64,000 nucleotides of DNA from NCBI RefSeq assembly GCF_014647235.1, contig NZ_BMOU01000002.1, positions 372,417 to 436,416 of the forward strand, read 5' to 3'. Below are positions 8,209 through 17,615 of this stretch, one piece after another (within the stretch, counting starts at the first letter, position 1; each line of letters opens with the position of its first letter). The notes beneath the pieces are model-generated. The model was not told the origin of the DNA, did no database searches, and saw only the letters and a program-made list of their open reading frames with translations. A program made the position numbers and the translations under genes. This DNA is from Haloarcula pellucida (lineage in GTDB: Archaea; Halobacteriota; Halobacteria; Halobacteriales; Haloarculaceae).

Positions 8209-9125
8209 TGGTCGGTCTGGATTTCGGGGTTGATGACTTCCTCGTAGGCGCGGCCGATGAGGAACACCGAGGTGGTCACGGCGGCGATACCGATGGCGGG
8301 CGGGAACACCCACCACCACGCGATGCGCATGTTGCCGGACTCGAACACCTGTCGGAGCATCCGGCCCCAACTGGTCATCGTCGGGTCGCCGAACCCGAGG
8401 AACGCGAGGCTGGCCTGCGCGGCGATGGCCCACGCGACGCCGTAGGCGGTGTACAGGAAGCCGATGGGCAGGACGTTCGGGCCGACGTGGTAGAACATCG
8501 TCCGGAAGTCGCTGGCGCCGCTCGCGCGCGCGGACTTGACGAACGTCCGTTCGCGCACCGACAGCACCTCAGAGCGGACGACGCGGGCCGGCATCTTCCA
8601 GAGGAACCCGGCGATGATGGCGGTCATCAGCCAGATGTTCGGGGTGACGAACGTCAACAGCAGCAGCGCCATCGGCATGAACGGCAGCGAGAACGTCAGG
8701 TCGGTCAGGCGCATCAGCACCTCGTCGACCCACCCGCCGTAGTAGCCGCTGACGAGGCCGACGAGGAAGCCGATAGCACCGGTGCCGAGGCCGCCGAACA
8801 GGCCGACGATGAGCGTCGGCCGCGCCCCGGCGAGGAACTGGCTCAGGACGTCCTTCCCGTAGGCCGTCGTCCCGAGGACGGCGGCCCCCGTCGGCCCGGA
8901 GAGACGCAGGATAGACCCGGCTTGGTCCCGGACGGTGTACTCGATGGGGTCGTGGGGTGCCAGTAGCGGTCCGAACACGCCCGTGAACACGAACGCACCG
9001 ACGACGAGGACGCCGGCGAAGGCCAATCGGTCCTGTCGCAGGAACGCGAACTGGTCGCGGACGAGCGACTGAATCCGGTCGACGCGCTTGTACAACTCCG
9101 CTTTGGGTTTGGTCTCGGTACTCAT
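8205..9125 (-). CDS. ABC transporter permease (DppC-like)
   Basis: A 306-residue integral membrane protein with about six helices. After an N-terminal cytosolic stretch and first helix, it has the DppC/OppC-type LAPHDPIEY linker and a BPD-transporter domain with the EAA-loop pattern VRERTFVKSARASGASDFRTMFYHVGPNVLP, which docks on the ATPase. It pairs with the DppB-like permease next door. The start MSTETKPK at 9125 overlaps the upstream permease stop by 4 nt (ATGA), and its own stop overlaps the ATPase start the same way, so translation is probably coupled across the three genes. Confidence 0.9.
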   Translation of the reverse strand: MSTETKPKAELYKRVDRIQSLVRDQFAFLRQDRLAFAGVLVVGAFVFTGVFGPLLAPHDPIEYTVRDQAGSILRLSGPTGAAVLGTTAYGKDVLSQFLAGARPTLIVGLFGGLGTGAIGFLVGLVSGYYGGWVDEVLMRLTDLTFSLPFMPMALLLLTFVTPNIWLMTAIIAGFLWKMPARVVRSEVLSVRERTFVKSARASGASDFRTMFYHVGPNVLPIGFLYTAYGVAWAIAAQASLAFLGFGDPTMTSWGRMLRQVFESGNMRIAWWWVFPPAIGIAAVTTSVFLIGRAYEEVINPEIQTDQ

Positions 9126-10117
9126 GCGGACCCACTCCCGTTGGTCGAGACGGTCGGGTCGAAGTACGCGTACAGCACGTCGGCGGCGAGGTTCGCGATG
9201 ATGACGGCGAGCGCCATGATGAACACCGCGGCCTGCACCAGCGGGTAGTCCTGTTGCTGGATGGCGAGGACGAGTTCGCGGCCGATGCCCGGCCAGCCGA
9301 ACACCACCTCCAGCAGGATGAGGCCCTGAAATATCATCCCGAGGCGGAGCGCGAAGTACGTCAGGATGGGCAGCATCGAGTTCCGCCCGGCGCGGGCCAG
9401 TTGCTGCATCTCCGAGAGGCCCTTCGCGCGGTGGAGTTTCAGGAACTCCGAGCCGCGCTTCTCGACGACGCCGTTGCGGGCCAACAGCAGGAAGTCGCCG
9501 CTGTAGTACAGCACGGCGACGGTAAAGGGCAGGACGTAGTGGTAGGCGAAGTCGACCGAGAGGAACGTCTCTGCGTACCCCTCGGGCGAGGCGGTCACCG
9601 ACCGCATCCCGAAGGCGGGCACCAGTTCGAGGTTGTAGGCGAACACGATGATGAAGAAGATGCCCGTGATGAACACCGGCGTCGACCGGAGGAACGTCGT
9701 CGAGATGATGCTGAACTTCTCGAGGAAGCTCCCCCGGTTCCAGCCGACGTACATCCCGAGCGAGGAGCTCAGAACCGCCGTCGTGACGAGTGCCGGGACC
9801 AGCAGGATGAGCGTGTTCACCAGTCGCGGTTCGAGGACGCTCCAGACGGGCTGGCTCCGCAGGATGGAGTAGCCGAATTCGAAGGTCAGGATGCTCCCCA
9901 TGTAGCTGACGTACTGCTGCCACAGCGGCTGGTTCAGGCCGTACATCGACCGAATCTCGTTTATCTGTTGCTGGTTGAGGTTTCCTGAGGTGACCAGCGC
10001 CTCGAACGGACTCCCCGGGAGGAGACGCAGGACGACGAAGATAACGGATACCGCTACCAGCGTCAACAGCACGGATATCGCCAGCCGCTTCGCGAGGAAT
10101 CGCTGGAACTGCGTCAT
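9122..10117 (-). CDS. ABC transporter permease (DppB-like)
   Basis: A 331-residue protein whose N-terminus (FLAKRLAISVLLTLVAVSVIFVVLRLLPGSPFE) is the DppB/OppB/NikB signature: one helix followed by an L-P-G-D/S-P motif and a long external loop. The remaining helices and an EAA loop (LHRAKGLSEMQQLARAGRNSMLPILTYFALRLG) match the family. It forms the pore together with the DppC-like subunit. A 149-nt gap separates it from the substrate-binding protein gene upstream on the same strand. Confidence 0.9.
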   Translation of the reverse strand: MTQFQRFLAKRLAISVLLTLVAVSVIFVVLRLLPGSPFEALVTSGNLNQQQINEIRSMYGLNQPLWQQYVSYMGSILTFEFGYSILRSQPVWSVLEPRLVNTLILLVPALVTTAVLSSSLGMYVGWNRGSFLEKFSIISTTFLRSTPVFITGIFFIIVFAYNLELVPAFGMRSVTASPEGYAETFLSVDFAYHYVLPFTVAVLYYSGDFLLLARNGVVEKRGSEFLKLHRAKGLSEMQQLARAGRNSMLPILTYFALRLGMIFQGLILLEVVFGWPGIGRELVLAIQQQDYPLVQAAVFIMALAVIIANLAADVLYAYFDPTVSTNGSGSA

Positions 10118-10266
10118 CGGTCACCCTCCTCGGTCGGTCGCGTGGTCGTCGGCTGTACGTCTGTTCGGGCCGTCCCGCGCGCGGCGAGCGGCGCGCTACC
10201 GGGCCGTTCCGGCCGTCCTCTCGTCTCTGTGTGTCGGGGGCAGTCGGTGTGCATTGTCCTGTGTAG

Positions 10267-12192
10267 TTACGAGAAGTCCGGCTGGCCGAGTTCGGAGCGG
10301 CGTTTGTGGGCGTTGCCGGGCTGGATGCGCTCGACGAACGCGCCCCACGCGTCCCCGTTGGGGAACCGCAGGTTCTCGTCGCCGTCCCACGTGTAGCCGG
10401 CTTTCTTCAGCACCGCCCGGGCCTCGTCTACGTTGAACTCGTAGCCCGGCGTCTCGCCGTTGTGCCACTGCGTGAGGTCCGAGATGGGGTTCTCGCCGTT
10501 TGGCACGGTCGCCCGACCCTGCAGGACGCCCTCGGCGAACCCGCCGGAGTCGACGGCCTTCGCCAGCGCGACGCGGAACTCCTTGTCGCGGACGAGCGGG
10601 CAGGAGAACATGAGCTTCGTGTCGAGCGGCGCGAAGTTGCCGCTCGCCATCTTCTCGACGCCGCTGGTGCCGGCCGCGCGGTCGGCCTGACTGTTCGAGA
10701 GCGTCGCGCCGACGGCGTCGATCTCGCCGCCCTGCAGCGAGCCGATCATCGAGTCGATGTTGCCGACGTTGATCCAGATGACGCCCTCGACGCCGGGGCC
10801 GCTCTCGGCTTGGTCGCCCAGCGCGTCTGCCCGCCAGTCGTCGTCGAACATCCAGTGGCCGTCGTTGCGTGAGACTTCGAAGCGGGTCCCCTGCTCCCAG
10901 TTCTCGAACTGGAAGGGACCGGTTCCGACGGGGGCGTCGGGGTTGTGCTGAGACGGGTTATCGACGTCCTCCCACTTGTGTTTCGGGATGATGACGCTGC
11001 GGACGACGCGCTGGGTCATGAACGCCGCGTCGGGGTTCTTCAGGTTGAACCGGACCTCGTGGTCGCCCAGCACTTCGACGGACTCTATCGGCTCGTAGAA
11101 CGGCGTCTGACTCGTCGAGGAATGTTCCGTGTACAGTTCGACGGTGAACTTCACGTCCTCGGCGGTGAACGGTTCGCCGTCGTGCCACTCGACACCCTCG
11201 CGGAGCGTGAGTTCGACGGTGGTATCGTCGACGAACCCGCCGCCGGTCGCCAGCGCCGGAACCACGTCTAAGTCGGGCGTCGCGTCGAACAGGCCGTCGT
11301 AGATGAACGTCAGACGCTTCGCTTCCGCCCCGCCGGCGGCCCACGGCAGGTTCAGGGAGTTCATCGACGTCGTGACGCCTTTCACGTAGGTCTTGTCGTC
11401 GGTCTGCGGTTGGAGGTTGACCTCCGACCAGACGAACGAGTCCTTCGTCGGGCCGTTGCCCGGCGTCTTCACGTAGCCGCTCCACTTGTCCGTGTTGACG
11501 GCCGTGATGACGTCCGGGAACAGCGTGATGAGCGCACCCACGTCGTCGGCGAATATCTCCTGTGCGCGGTCGACGAGTTCCTCGCGCTTCGCCCGGTCGG
11601 TCGTCTGAGCCTGTTCGGTGAGGAGTTCCTGTAGCTCTGGGTGGTAGTAGTTGTCGTAGTTCGAGAGGCTCCCGGCGCTCCGGCGCATCAACAGCGGGTT
11701 CGGGTCCAACCCGCGCTGTGGGTCCGGGCCGTGGGTACTCATCGAGATGACCGCTTCCAGCCCCTTCGTCGCCCAGCTCTGGGCGTACAGTTGGTTGAGC
11801 GGTCGGTCGTTGAGTTCCGTACTGATACCGAGGTCGCTGAGTCCTCGCTGGACCATCAGCGCGTGTTCGCGCATCCACGGGTCGTCCTCGCTGGAGAACT
11901 CGACCGGAAGCGGGTCCAGCACCGCGCCCGCGGACGCACTGTAGTCCAGCGGCGGCGAGTCGGCGTCGACGGTGTCCCACTCGCGCCAGTACTGGGTCTT
12001 GACCGTCTCCGGCGTCCCCTCCGGCACGTTGGGCGTGAGGCTCTCGCCACCGCTACCGCCGTCGCCACCGCCGCCGCCACACCCGGCGAGTGCGCTCGTC
12101 GCGAGGGTCGTCCCCGTCGCCGCGAGGTAGCCACGTCGGGTCAGTCCTGAGCCGGTTCCGCTGCCGTATTCATCATCATCTTTCGGCGCCAT
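10267..12192 (-). CDS. ABC transporter substrate-binding lipoprotein (SBP family 5), Tat-exported
   Basis: A 641-residue extracytoplasmic solute-binding protein. The N-terminus has a twin-arginine signal (LTRRGYLAATGTTLATSALAGC) ending in a lipobox, then a Gly/Ser linker. This is the usual haloarchaeal route: export folded by Tat, then anchor by lipid at Cys. The mature region shows family-5 features such as LREGVEWHDGEPFTAEDVKFTVELY. The likely ligand class is peptides or a related nitrogenous compound; the sequence does not fix it. It is the first gene of the minus-strand transporter operon and has its own promoter-like AT-rich box upstream. Confidence 0.92.
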   Translation of the reverse strand: MAPKDDDEYGSGTGSGLTRRGYLAATGTTLATSALAGCGGGGGDGGSGGESLTPNVPEGTPETVKTQYWREWDTVDADSPPLDYSASAGAVLDPLPVEFSSEDDPWMREHALMVQRGLSDLGISTELNDRPLNQLYAQSWATKGLEAVISMSTHGPDPQRGLDPNPLLMRRSAGSLSNYDNYYHPELQELLTEQAQTTDRAKREELVDRAQEIFADDVGALITLFPDVITAVNTDKWSGYVKTPGNGPTKDSFVWSEVNLQPQTDDKTYVKGVTTSMNSLNLPWAAGGAEAKRLTFIYDGLFDATPDLDVVPALATGGGFVDDTTVELTLREGVEWHDGEPFTAEDVKFTVELYTEHSSTSQTPFYEPIESVEVLGDHEVRFNLKNPDAAFMTQRVVRSVIIPKHKWEDVDNPSQHNPDAPVGTGPFQFENWEQGTRFEVSRNDGHWMFDDDWRADALGDQAESGPGVEGVIWINVGNIDSMIGSLQGGEIDAVGATLSNSQADRAAGTSGVEKMASGNFAPLDTKLMFSCPLVRDKEFRVALAKAVDSGGFAEGVLQGRATVPNGENPISDLTQWHNGETPGYEFNVDEARAVLKKAGYTWDGDENLRFPNGDAWGAFVERIQPGNAHKRRSELGQPDFS

Positions 12193-12256
12193 CTCGCCCC
12201 CATCTTCCGGGCTATCTAGAATCGTTTTACTCCCTATGCCGACCGATATCTACCGA

Positions 12257-12266
12257 ATTTTAAAAT
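12257..12266 (-). promoter_or_regulatory. TATA-like box for the ABC operon
   Basis: The 10-nt self-complementary ATTTTAAAAT is the only AT-rich block in the 128-nt gap upstream of the substrate-binding protein. A start site about 25 nt downstream would fall near 12235, giving a leader of roughly 40 nt. Inferred from composition and position only. Confidence 0.45.
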
Positions 12267-12320
12267 GGGGTGGGTATTTTCGGGCCGGTTTGCGTGTCTG
12301 TTAGAACATTCCCACACACG

Positions 12321-12986
12321 TCACTCTCTCGGGCCGTAGATGAGTTCGAGGAGCGACCGCTCGGCCGTCCGGAGTCGTTCGCTGACCGTCGACTGCGCGA
12401 CGCCTAGTTCCTCGGCCAGTTCCGTCTCGGACGTCTCCCGTGGCACGTCGAAGTACCCCCGGTTGTAGGCCGTCTCCAAAATCTCCAGTTGGTCGTCGGT
12501 GAGTTTCGAGACGAGCACCTCGGTCAGTCGGCCGCTGTCCAGCGGTTCGCCCGGCTCCTCGTTCTGTGTGACCGACAGCAACTCGAACTCGCCGAGGGTG
12601 GCCTGCACCTCGTCGGCCATCGAGCGGAACTGGTCCCAGTCCCGCGTCGTCGTCACGACTTCGAACCCGCCGTCCTGGAGGACGATGCGGTTCGGAATCG
12701 CCTCCTGTCGGAGCACCAACCCGAGGATGAACGGGTACGACTCCGTCGCGAGGATGGTGAGTCGTCGGATGTCCACGTCGGCGGACGCCGTCGGTATCTC
12801 GCTGGTGTAGAACAGCGACGCCCCGGAGATGTCGTCGACGAGGGCGTCGGCGTCGAAGTGCTCGCTGGCGACGACGGTCAGCGACTCTATCCACGTCCCG
12901 TCCTCGACGTAGAACGCGTTGTCGAGTTCGATGCTCCGCACGGACGACAGTCGCTCCGCTAGCTTCGCCATCACGCCCGTCGGCAT
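12321..12986 (-). CDS. Bat-like transcriptional regulator with HTH_10 domain
   Basis: A 221-residue protein with the bacterio-opsin-activator type HTH_10 domain at the C-terminus: LTDDQLEILETAYNRGYFDVPRETSETELAEELGVAQSTVSERLRTAERSLL, one of the clearest haloarchaeal signatures. The N-terminal 150 residues resemble the ligand-sensing part of short HTH_10 regulators. It sits just upstream of the peptide-type ABC operon on the same strand, so it may control that operon or the anion permease behind it. Start ATG at 12986; an internal ATG at 12971 (MAKLAERL) is also possible. Confidence 0.85.
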   Translation of the reverse strand: MPTGVMAKLAERLSSVRSIELDNAFYVEDGTWIESLTVVASEHFDADALVDDISGASLFYTSEIPTASADVDIRRLTILATESYPFILGLVLRQEAIPNRIVLQDGGFEVVTTTRDWDQFRSMADEVQATLGEFELLSVTQNEEPGEPLDSGRLTEVLVSKLTDDQLEILETAYNRGYFDVPRETSETELAEELGVAQSTVSERLRTAERSLLELIYGPRE

Positions 12987-13043
12987 CGTGGTGAACTCGA
13001 CGCGGAGAATGGTTGCCTCCTCTGTCGGGAAGAACCCACTCGC

Positions 13044-13052
13044 CTATATATG
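13044..13052 (-). promoter_or_regulatory. TATA box for the HTH_10 regulator
   Basis: The minus strand reads CATATATAG in an otherwise GC-rich gap between the anion permease stop and the regulator. A start about 25 nt downstream gives a leader of about 30 nt before the ATG at 12986. Position and sequence fit an archaeal TATA box. Confidence 0.5.
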
Positions 13053-13062
13053 TCTCACGGCA

Positions 13063-14496
13063 TCACGCGACGAGCGGCCAGTATGCCACCCACGCGACGG
13101 CGACGACGAGGAGCGAAAGACCCATCGTCAGCAGGCCGAACGAGGCGACGTCGCGGTGCGAGAGCGGTCCGCGGTCCATCGATATCAGTACCGCCGTCGT
13201 GTTGAACGGCAGGAGCGTCGTCGACCCGACGACGAGCAACGCCGAAAGCGCCAGATACAGCCGGTCGACGCCGAAGGCACCGCCGAACTCAAGCAGGATG
13301 GGGAGTGCGACGACGATAGCGGCCGACCCGGTCGAGAACAGCACCCGAATCCCGACGGCGAGCGCAAGTAACACCGCGACGACCTGCCAGTGGGCCAGTG
13401 CTCCGAAGGGGACGACCCGAGTCAGCACGTCGACGACGACGTCGATTGCGCCCGTGGCCTCCATCACCTCGAGTATCGAGAGCATCGCTCCGATGAGGAA
13501 GATGATACCCCAACTCACCTCCGTGACGTCCTCGGTCGTGATGACACCGATGCCGGGGAGGGCAAGCACCGTCACCGCGACGGCGGCCGGCACGACCGTC
13601 GGGAGGCCGACGAACGACCCGGCGACCCAACTCACAACGGCCCCGGCCACGACGACGGCGACGAGTCGCTGGTCCCGCGTCAACTGGCTCCCGTCGCCGT
13701 CCGTCGCCAACGGCGCGTTCTCCGCCTCGGCGACCGTCGTCGTTCCGTCGACGGTCGTCACGACGCCGGCGGCGACAGTGGCCAGCGCGTACAGGAGCAC
13801 CGTCGGCGGGAGCATCAACACCGCCCACTCCACCCACGTCACCGGTCGGACGCTGTTGCTGACGATTTCGGAGGTGACGAGCGCCATCCCGCCGCCGGTC
13901 ATCAACGCCATCGACGCGATCGGGTTTACGTGCCCGAGCAAGAGGAACCCGGCCCGCTCGAACCCGCTGTCGTCGGCCAGTCCGAACCCGCTTTCCAACT
14001 GTTCGACGATGGGGACGAACGTGACCGCACGGGCCATCGCCGACGGCATCACGAACGCCAGCGCGAGCATGCTTCCCGCGACCGAGCGCAGCGCCGCGCG
14101 CGGCGTACTCTCCGCCGAGAGTAGTCGACGAGCCAGTTGCCTGTCCAGACCGACCGTCCCGATGGCGTTGCCCAGCAGCAGGAGCAACAGGAGAAAGAAG
14201 ACCAGTGTCGAGGTGTATCCGGTCGCCGCGGCCTCGAAGGAGTCTACGGTCCCGAGTGCGAACAGGAGCGTCACGCTGAGAACGCTCGAAACGACGTAGG
14301 GAACGGGTTCGGTCAACCAGAGGACCAGTGCGGTCAGAAACACCGCGAGCACGCGCTGGGCCGACATCGTCAGGTTGCCGGGCGGCGGGAGCGTTGCCCC
14401 CGCGAGGAGGACGAGCGCGGCCGCCACGAGTCCGAGTGCCTCCGGTGACAGGAGTACACGGCGGGTCGGTATCCTGTCCGTTCGCCCGTCGGTCAT
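13063..14496 (-). CDS. SLC13/DASS-family anion permease
   Basis: A 477-residue protein with about 11-12 hydrophobic segments, mostly leucine/valine/alanine. The pattern RVLAVFLTALVLWLTEPVPYVVSSVLSVTLLFALG near the N-terminus matches divalent anion:sodium symporters, which carry dicarboxylates, sulfate or phosphate. Duplicate Ser-Asn-Thr-like motifs are less clear than in bacterial members (NPIASMALMTGGGMALVTSEI and FSTGSAAIVVALPILLEF may be the equivalents). The start MTDGRTDRIP at 14496 is used because the longer frame adds Arg/His-rich non-coding sequence. The substrate is not known. Confidence 0.8.
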   Translation of the reverse strand: MTDGRTDRIPTRRVLLSPEALGLVAAALVLLAGATLPPPGNLTMSAQRVLAVFLTALVLWLTEPVPYVVSSVLSVTLLFALGTVDSFEAAATGYTSTLVFFLLLLLLLGNAIGTVGLDRQLARRLLSAESTPRAALRSVAGSMLALAFVMPSAMARAVTFVPIVEQLESGFGLADDSGFERAGFLLLGHVNPIASMALMTGGGMALVTSEIVSNSVRPVTWVEWAVLMLPPTVLLYALATVAAGVVTTVDGTTTVAEAENAPLATDGDGSQLTRDQRLVAVVVAGAVVSWVAGSFVGLPTVVPAAVAVTVLALPGIGVITTEDVTEVSWGIIFLIGAMLSILEVMEATGAIDVVVDVLTRVVPFGALAHWQVVAVLLALAVGIRVLFSTGSAAIVVALPILLEFGGAFGVDRLYLALSALLVVGSTTLLPFNTTAVLISMDRGPLSHRDVASFGLLTMGLSLLVVAVAWVAYWPLVA

Positions 14497-14618
14497 TAGC
14501 TTCGCTCTCGGGGGTCCAGATGAAGTATCTGATGGCAGGCGCAGTCGTTGGCCGGTTCTCGCGTGCGGCCGAGACCGGTGACCGCCCTGCTTATGCGGCG
14601 CCACCCCCTCTCTCGGGT

Positions 14619-14984
14619 ATGGACTCGTCGCGGTTCCGTCGGTACGCGCCCGCCGTCGCGTTCGCCGCCCTGTTACTCGTCACGTCGCTCGTTCCGGTGC
14701 CGGAGAGCGGCACGGAGGCGGTACCGACACTGCTCGGCGTCGCACTCGACAAGTGGGTTCACGCCGGGAGCTACGGAGCGCTGACGACGCTACTCGCGTG
14801 GGGGAAGCGAACCCGGACCGCCGCCGTCGTCGCCGCCCTCGCGGCCGTCGCCGTCGGCTACGGCGCCGGCATCGAGATACTGCAGGGGCTCGTCGCCACC
14901 CGTGATACGAGCGGTGCGGACTTCGTCGCCAACGCCGTCGGGGCTACCCTCGCCGGCGTCGCGTGGCTCTGGTACGGACGGTGA
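14619..14984 (+). CDS. VanZ-like membrane protein
   Basis: A 121-residue protein with four hydrophobic segments. The pattern LDKWVHAGSYGALTTLLAW and later VGYGAGIEILQGLVATRDTSGADFVANAVGATLAG are the family's hallmarks (D-K-x-x-H, then G-x-x-I-E-x-x-Q and D-x-x-D-x-x-x-N). VanZ relatives in bacteria affect glycopeptide susceptibility, but in archaea without peptidoglycan the role is unknown. The start at 14619 is the ATG nearest the first helix; it is divergent from the anion permease. Confidence 0.8.
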   Translation: MDSSRFRRYAPAVAFAALLLVTSLVPVPESGTEAVPTLLGVALDKWVHAGSYGALTTLLAWGKRTRTAAVVAALAAVAVGYGAGIEILQGLVATRDTSGADFVANAVGATLAGVAWLWYGR

Positions 14985-15160
14985 CCGCCGTCGCCCGATG
15001 GCGAGCGCTCGGACTGGTCGGGACAGCGGAAGCCACACGCGAGAGTATCAAATCTGATCTGGCGGAGTACACCCGTCTACCCCATCCCTCTCCCAGTTAC
15101 CATGCACGATAACTAGAGGGTAAGTTAATCGTACACGAGTGGCATGTTGGTAGTAGGTAT

Positions 15161-16330
15161 ATGTCGGGGACCCCACTCTCGTCTCGGCACCGAATGCTCG
15201 TTCCCCGGCTACTCGTCGGTTTCGGCAGTCTCGTGTTTCTCTCGCAGGTCGCCGTCCAACTCGCCTTCGACGGCGTGGGCCAACTCGATTCGGTGCAGAA
15301 TCTCTCCGCGTACGCGGTCAGTGCCGTACTCGCCGGCACCGTGATAGCCGTCGGCCTGTTCCTGACGCGGTCCGCCACTAGCCCCGCCCGCTACCCCCGA
15401 GTCGCGCTCTGGTGTCTCGGTACCGCCTCGATACTCCTTGCCATCAACGTCCCGCTGATAGTGGTCAGGCCCGGGTTGGACACCGTGGAAATCGTCGGCT
15501 GGGTCCACATCGTCTCCGCCACCGGGGCGGCGGGTGGGGCCGTCATCGGGTTCATCGAAGCGCGGGCCATCGAGCAGGCACAGGCCGCCGAACGCGCTCG
15601 GGTCAGAGCGGCGGCGACCGAGGCGGAACGGGAACGACTCGACTACCTCAACAGCCTCCTCCGTCACGAGGTGCTAAACAACGCGCAGATCATCATGGGA
15701 CGCACCGAGTTGGTCCGGGACGAACACGAAGCGGACATCGAGGACCACTTGCGAACGATTCAGCGCCAAAGCGAGGCCATGACTCGCGTCATCGACGACG
15801 TACGGACGCTCATCAAAGCGTCACGAGACGACAGCTCACTCGACGAAATCGACCTCTCGTCGCTTCTCGAAGCCGAAATATCGGATCTGCAGGCGAAGTA
15901 CCCCTCTGTCGAGATTACGGACGAGGTCCCCGAAGACGTCTCCGTTCTCGGCGACGAGATGATGCGGCGCATCTTCGGCAACCTCCTGTCGAACGCCGTC
16001 GAGCACAACGACAGTCCGACCCCCTGCGTCGAGATAACCGTCGATCAGACGCCCGAAGTAGTCGCCGTCCACGTCGCCGACAACGGCCCGGGGATCTCGG
16101 CGGCGGAGCGTGCGACCCTCTTCGAGCGAAGCCAGAACGAAAACCACCAGGTCGGGTTGTTCCTCGTGAGCGTACTCGTCGACCGATACGACGGCACCAT
16201 CGAACTCGCCGAAACCGGTCCCGACGGGAGCGTGTTCACGGTCGAGTTCCCGACCGTCGACGGGGACCCCGCCCCGGAGAATCAGTCCGAAGACGAGACT
16301 GCGCGGACTACCGCCCGCTCCCGTCTGTAA
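15161..16330 (+). CDS. Membrane sensor histidine kinase
   Basis: A 389-residue kinase. Four hydrophobic segments fill residues about 12-135 with no obvious extracellular sensor. A charged coiled stretch (137-165) leads to the phosphoacceptor region LLRHEVLNNAQIIMG (His169), the haloarchaeal HisKA variant. The HATPase domain shows the N box RIFGNLLSNAVEHND (about 270-284), the G1 box DNGPGIS (about 307-313) and a G2-like region QVGLFLVSVLVDRYDG. No response regulator is adjacent; an orphan HalX regulator lies at 57957 but is far away. The last 20 residues are an acidic, low-complexity tail. Confidence 0.88.
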   Translation: MSGTPLSSRHRMLVPRLLVGFGSLVFLSQVAVQLAFDGVGQLDSVQNLSAYAVSAVLAGTVIAVGLFLTRSATSPARYPRVALWCLGTASILLAINVPLIVVRPGLDTVEIVGWVHIVSATGAAGGAVIGFIEARAIEQAQAAERARVRAAATEAERERLDYLNSLLRHEVLNNAQIIMGRTELVRDEHEADIEDHLRTIQRQSEAMTRVIDDVRTLIKASRDDSSLDEIDLSSLLEAEISDLQAKYPSVEITDEVPEDVSVLGDEMMRRIFGNLLSNAVEHNDSPTPCVEITVDQTPEVVAVHVADNGPGISAAERATLFERSQNENHQVGLFLVSVLVDRYDGTIELAETGPDGSVFTVEFPTVDGDPAPENQSEDETARTTARSRL

Positions 16331-16488
16331 CCGGTGTCGGAACGAGTCGGTGCCCGAAGAGAGCTCCGTCGGTCAATCGGACGGGCGCTCCCATCCAGCC
16401 GTCCAGACCGATCAGAGACCGTTCCGCTACTGGCGGCCGCAGTGAGAGGTCGAAGCGGATTTACGCGCTCGTCGGCTACCCCGGCACA

Positions 16489-17565
16489 ATGAGCAAGCCC
16501 AGTCCCGACGTCTACGAGCAGGGCAAGGGCATGGACGCCCACAACGCGGTGATGCGCGACATCCGGTCGCGCAACGACTCGACCTACGACCCCCGGGAAC
16601 CCACTCGCGTCTGGCTAGACGAGGACAACACGCCCGACGGCGTGTATCAGAGCCTGACAATCATCCTCAACACCGGCGGCTGTCGGTGGGCCCGCGCCGG
16701 CGGGTGTACGATGTGCGGGTACGTCGCCGAGTCCGTCGAGGGCGGGAGCGTCGCCCACGAGGACCTGATGGCCCAGATTCGGCACTGTCTGGACCACGAG
16801 GCCGAGGAGGCCGACGAGAAGTCCGGCCTCATCAAGATTTACACCTCCGGGAGTTTCCTCGACGAGCGCGAAGTCCCCGCCGAGACGCGGCAGGCCATCG
16901 CCGAGACGTTCGCCGACCGCGAGCGCATCGTCGTCGAGTCCCTGCCGGACTTCGTCGAGGAAGACCGCGTCAGCGATTTCGTCGACGTGGGACTACAGAC
17001 GGACGTGGCCGTCGGCCTCGAAACCGCGACCGACCGCGTGCGCCACGACTGCGTGAACAAGTACTTCGACTTCGCGGACTTCGAAGAGGCCTGCGCCGCG
17101 GCACGGGACGCCGGTGCCGGCATCAAGGCCTACCTCCTGCTGAAGCCGGTCTTCCTCTCCGAGCGCGAGGCCGTCGAGGACATGAAATCGTCCGTCCGCC
17201 GCTGTGCGGCCGTCGACGGCTGTCACACCGTCTCGATGAATCCCTGTAACGTCCAGCGCTACACGATGGTCGAGGAACTGTACCACGACGGCGGCTACCG
17301 CCCGCCGTGGCTCTGGTCCGTCGCCGACGTACTCGAATCGACCGCCGAGGAGGACGTCATCGTCGTCTCCGACCCCGTCGGCCACGGCAGCGACCGCGGG
17401 CCGCACAACTGCGGCGAGTGCGACGACCGGGTCCAGCGCGCCATCAAGGACTTCGACCTGCGGCAGGACCCGAGTGTCTTCGAGCAGGTAGAGTGTGAGT
17501 GCAACGCGACGTGGGACGCGGTCATCGAACGCGAGAAGAGCTACTCGATGCCGCTGGCGCGGTAA
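16489..17565 (+). CDS. raSEA: Archaeosine biosynthesis radical SAM protein RaSEA
   Basis: A 358-residue radical SAM protein. The iron-sulfur ligands are CRWARAGGCTMC (C-x7-C-x2-C), the atypical spacing seen in this family, followed by GY and the SAM-binding region IKIYTSGSFLD. Additional cysteines near the C-terminus (HNCGEC and VECECN) are typical. The protein works with ArcS: it converts the lysine adduct on preQ0-tRNA to the formamidine of archaeosine. ArcS is encoded 13 kb upstream. The start is the ATG at 16489 (MSKPSPDVYEQGKGMDAHN); sequence upstream in this frame is arginine-rich and non-coding. Confidence 0.9.
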   Translation: MSKPSPDVYEQGKGMDAHNAVMRDIRSRNDSTYDPREPTRVWLDEDNTPDGVYQSLTIILNTGGCRWARAGGCTMCGYVAESVEGGSVAHEDLMAQIRHCLDHEAEEADEKSGLIKIYTSGSFLDEREVPAETRQAIAETFADRERIVVESLPDFVEEDRVSDFVDVGLQTDVAVGLETATDRVRHDCVNKYFDFADFEEACAAARDAGAGIKAYLLLKPVFLSEREAVEDMKSSVRRCAAVDGCHTVSMNPCNVQRYTMVEELYHDGGYRPPWLWSVADVLESTAEEDVIVVSDPVGHGSDRGPHNCGECDDRVQRAIKDFDLRQDPSVFEQVECECNATWDAVIEREKSYSMPLAR

Positions 17566-17615
17566 GTTTCCCGGTCGCACGTACGTTTATATCGGATTTC
17601 GCCCAACCAGCCGAC

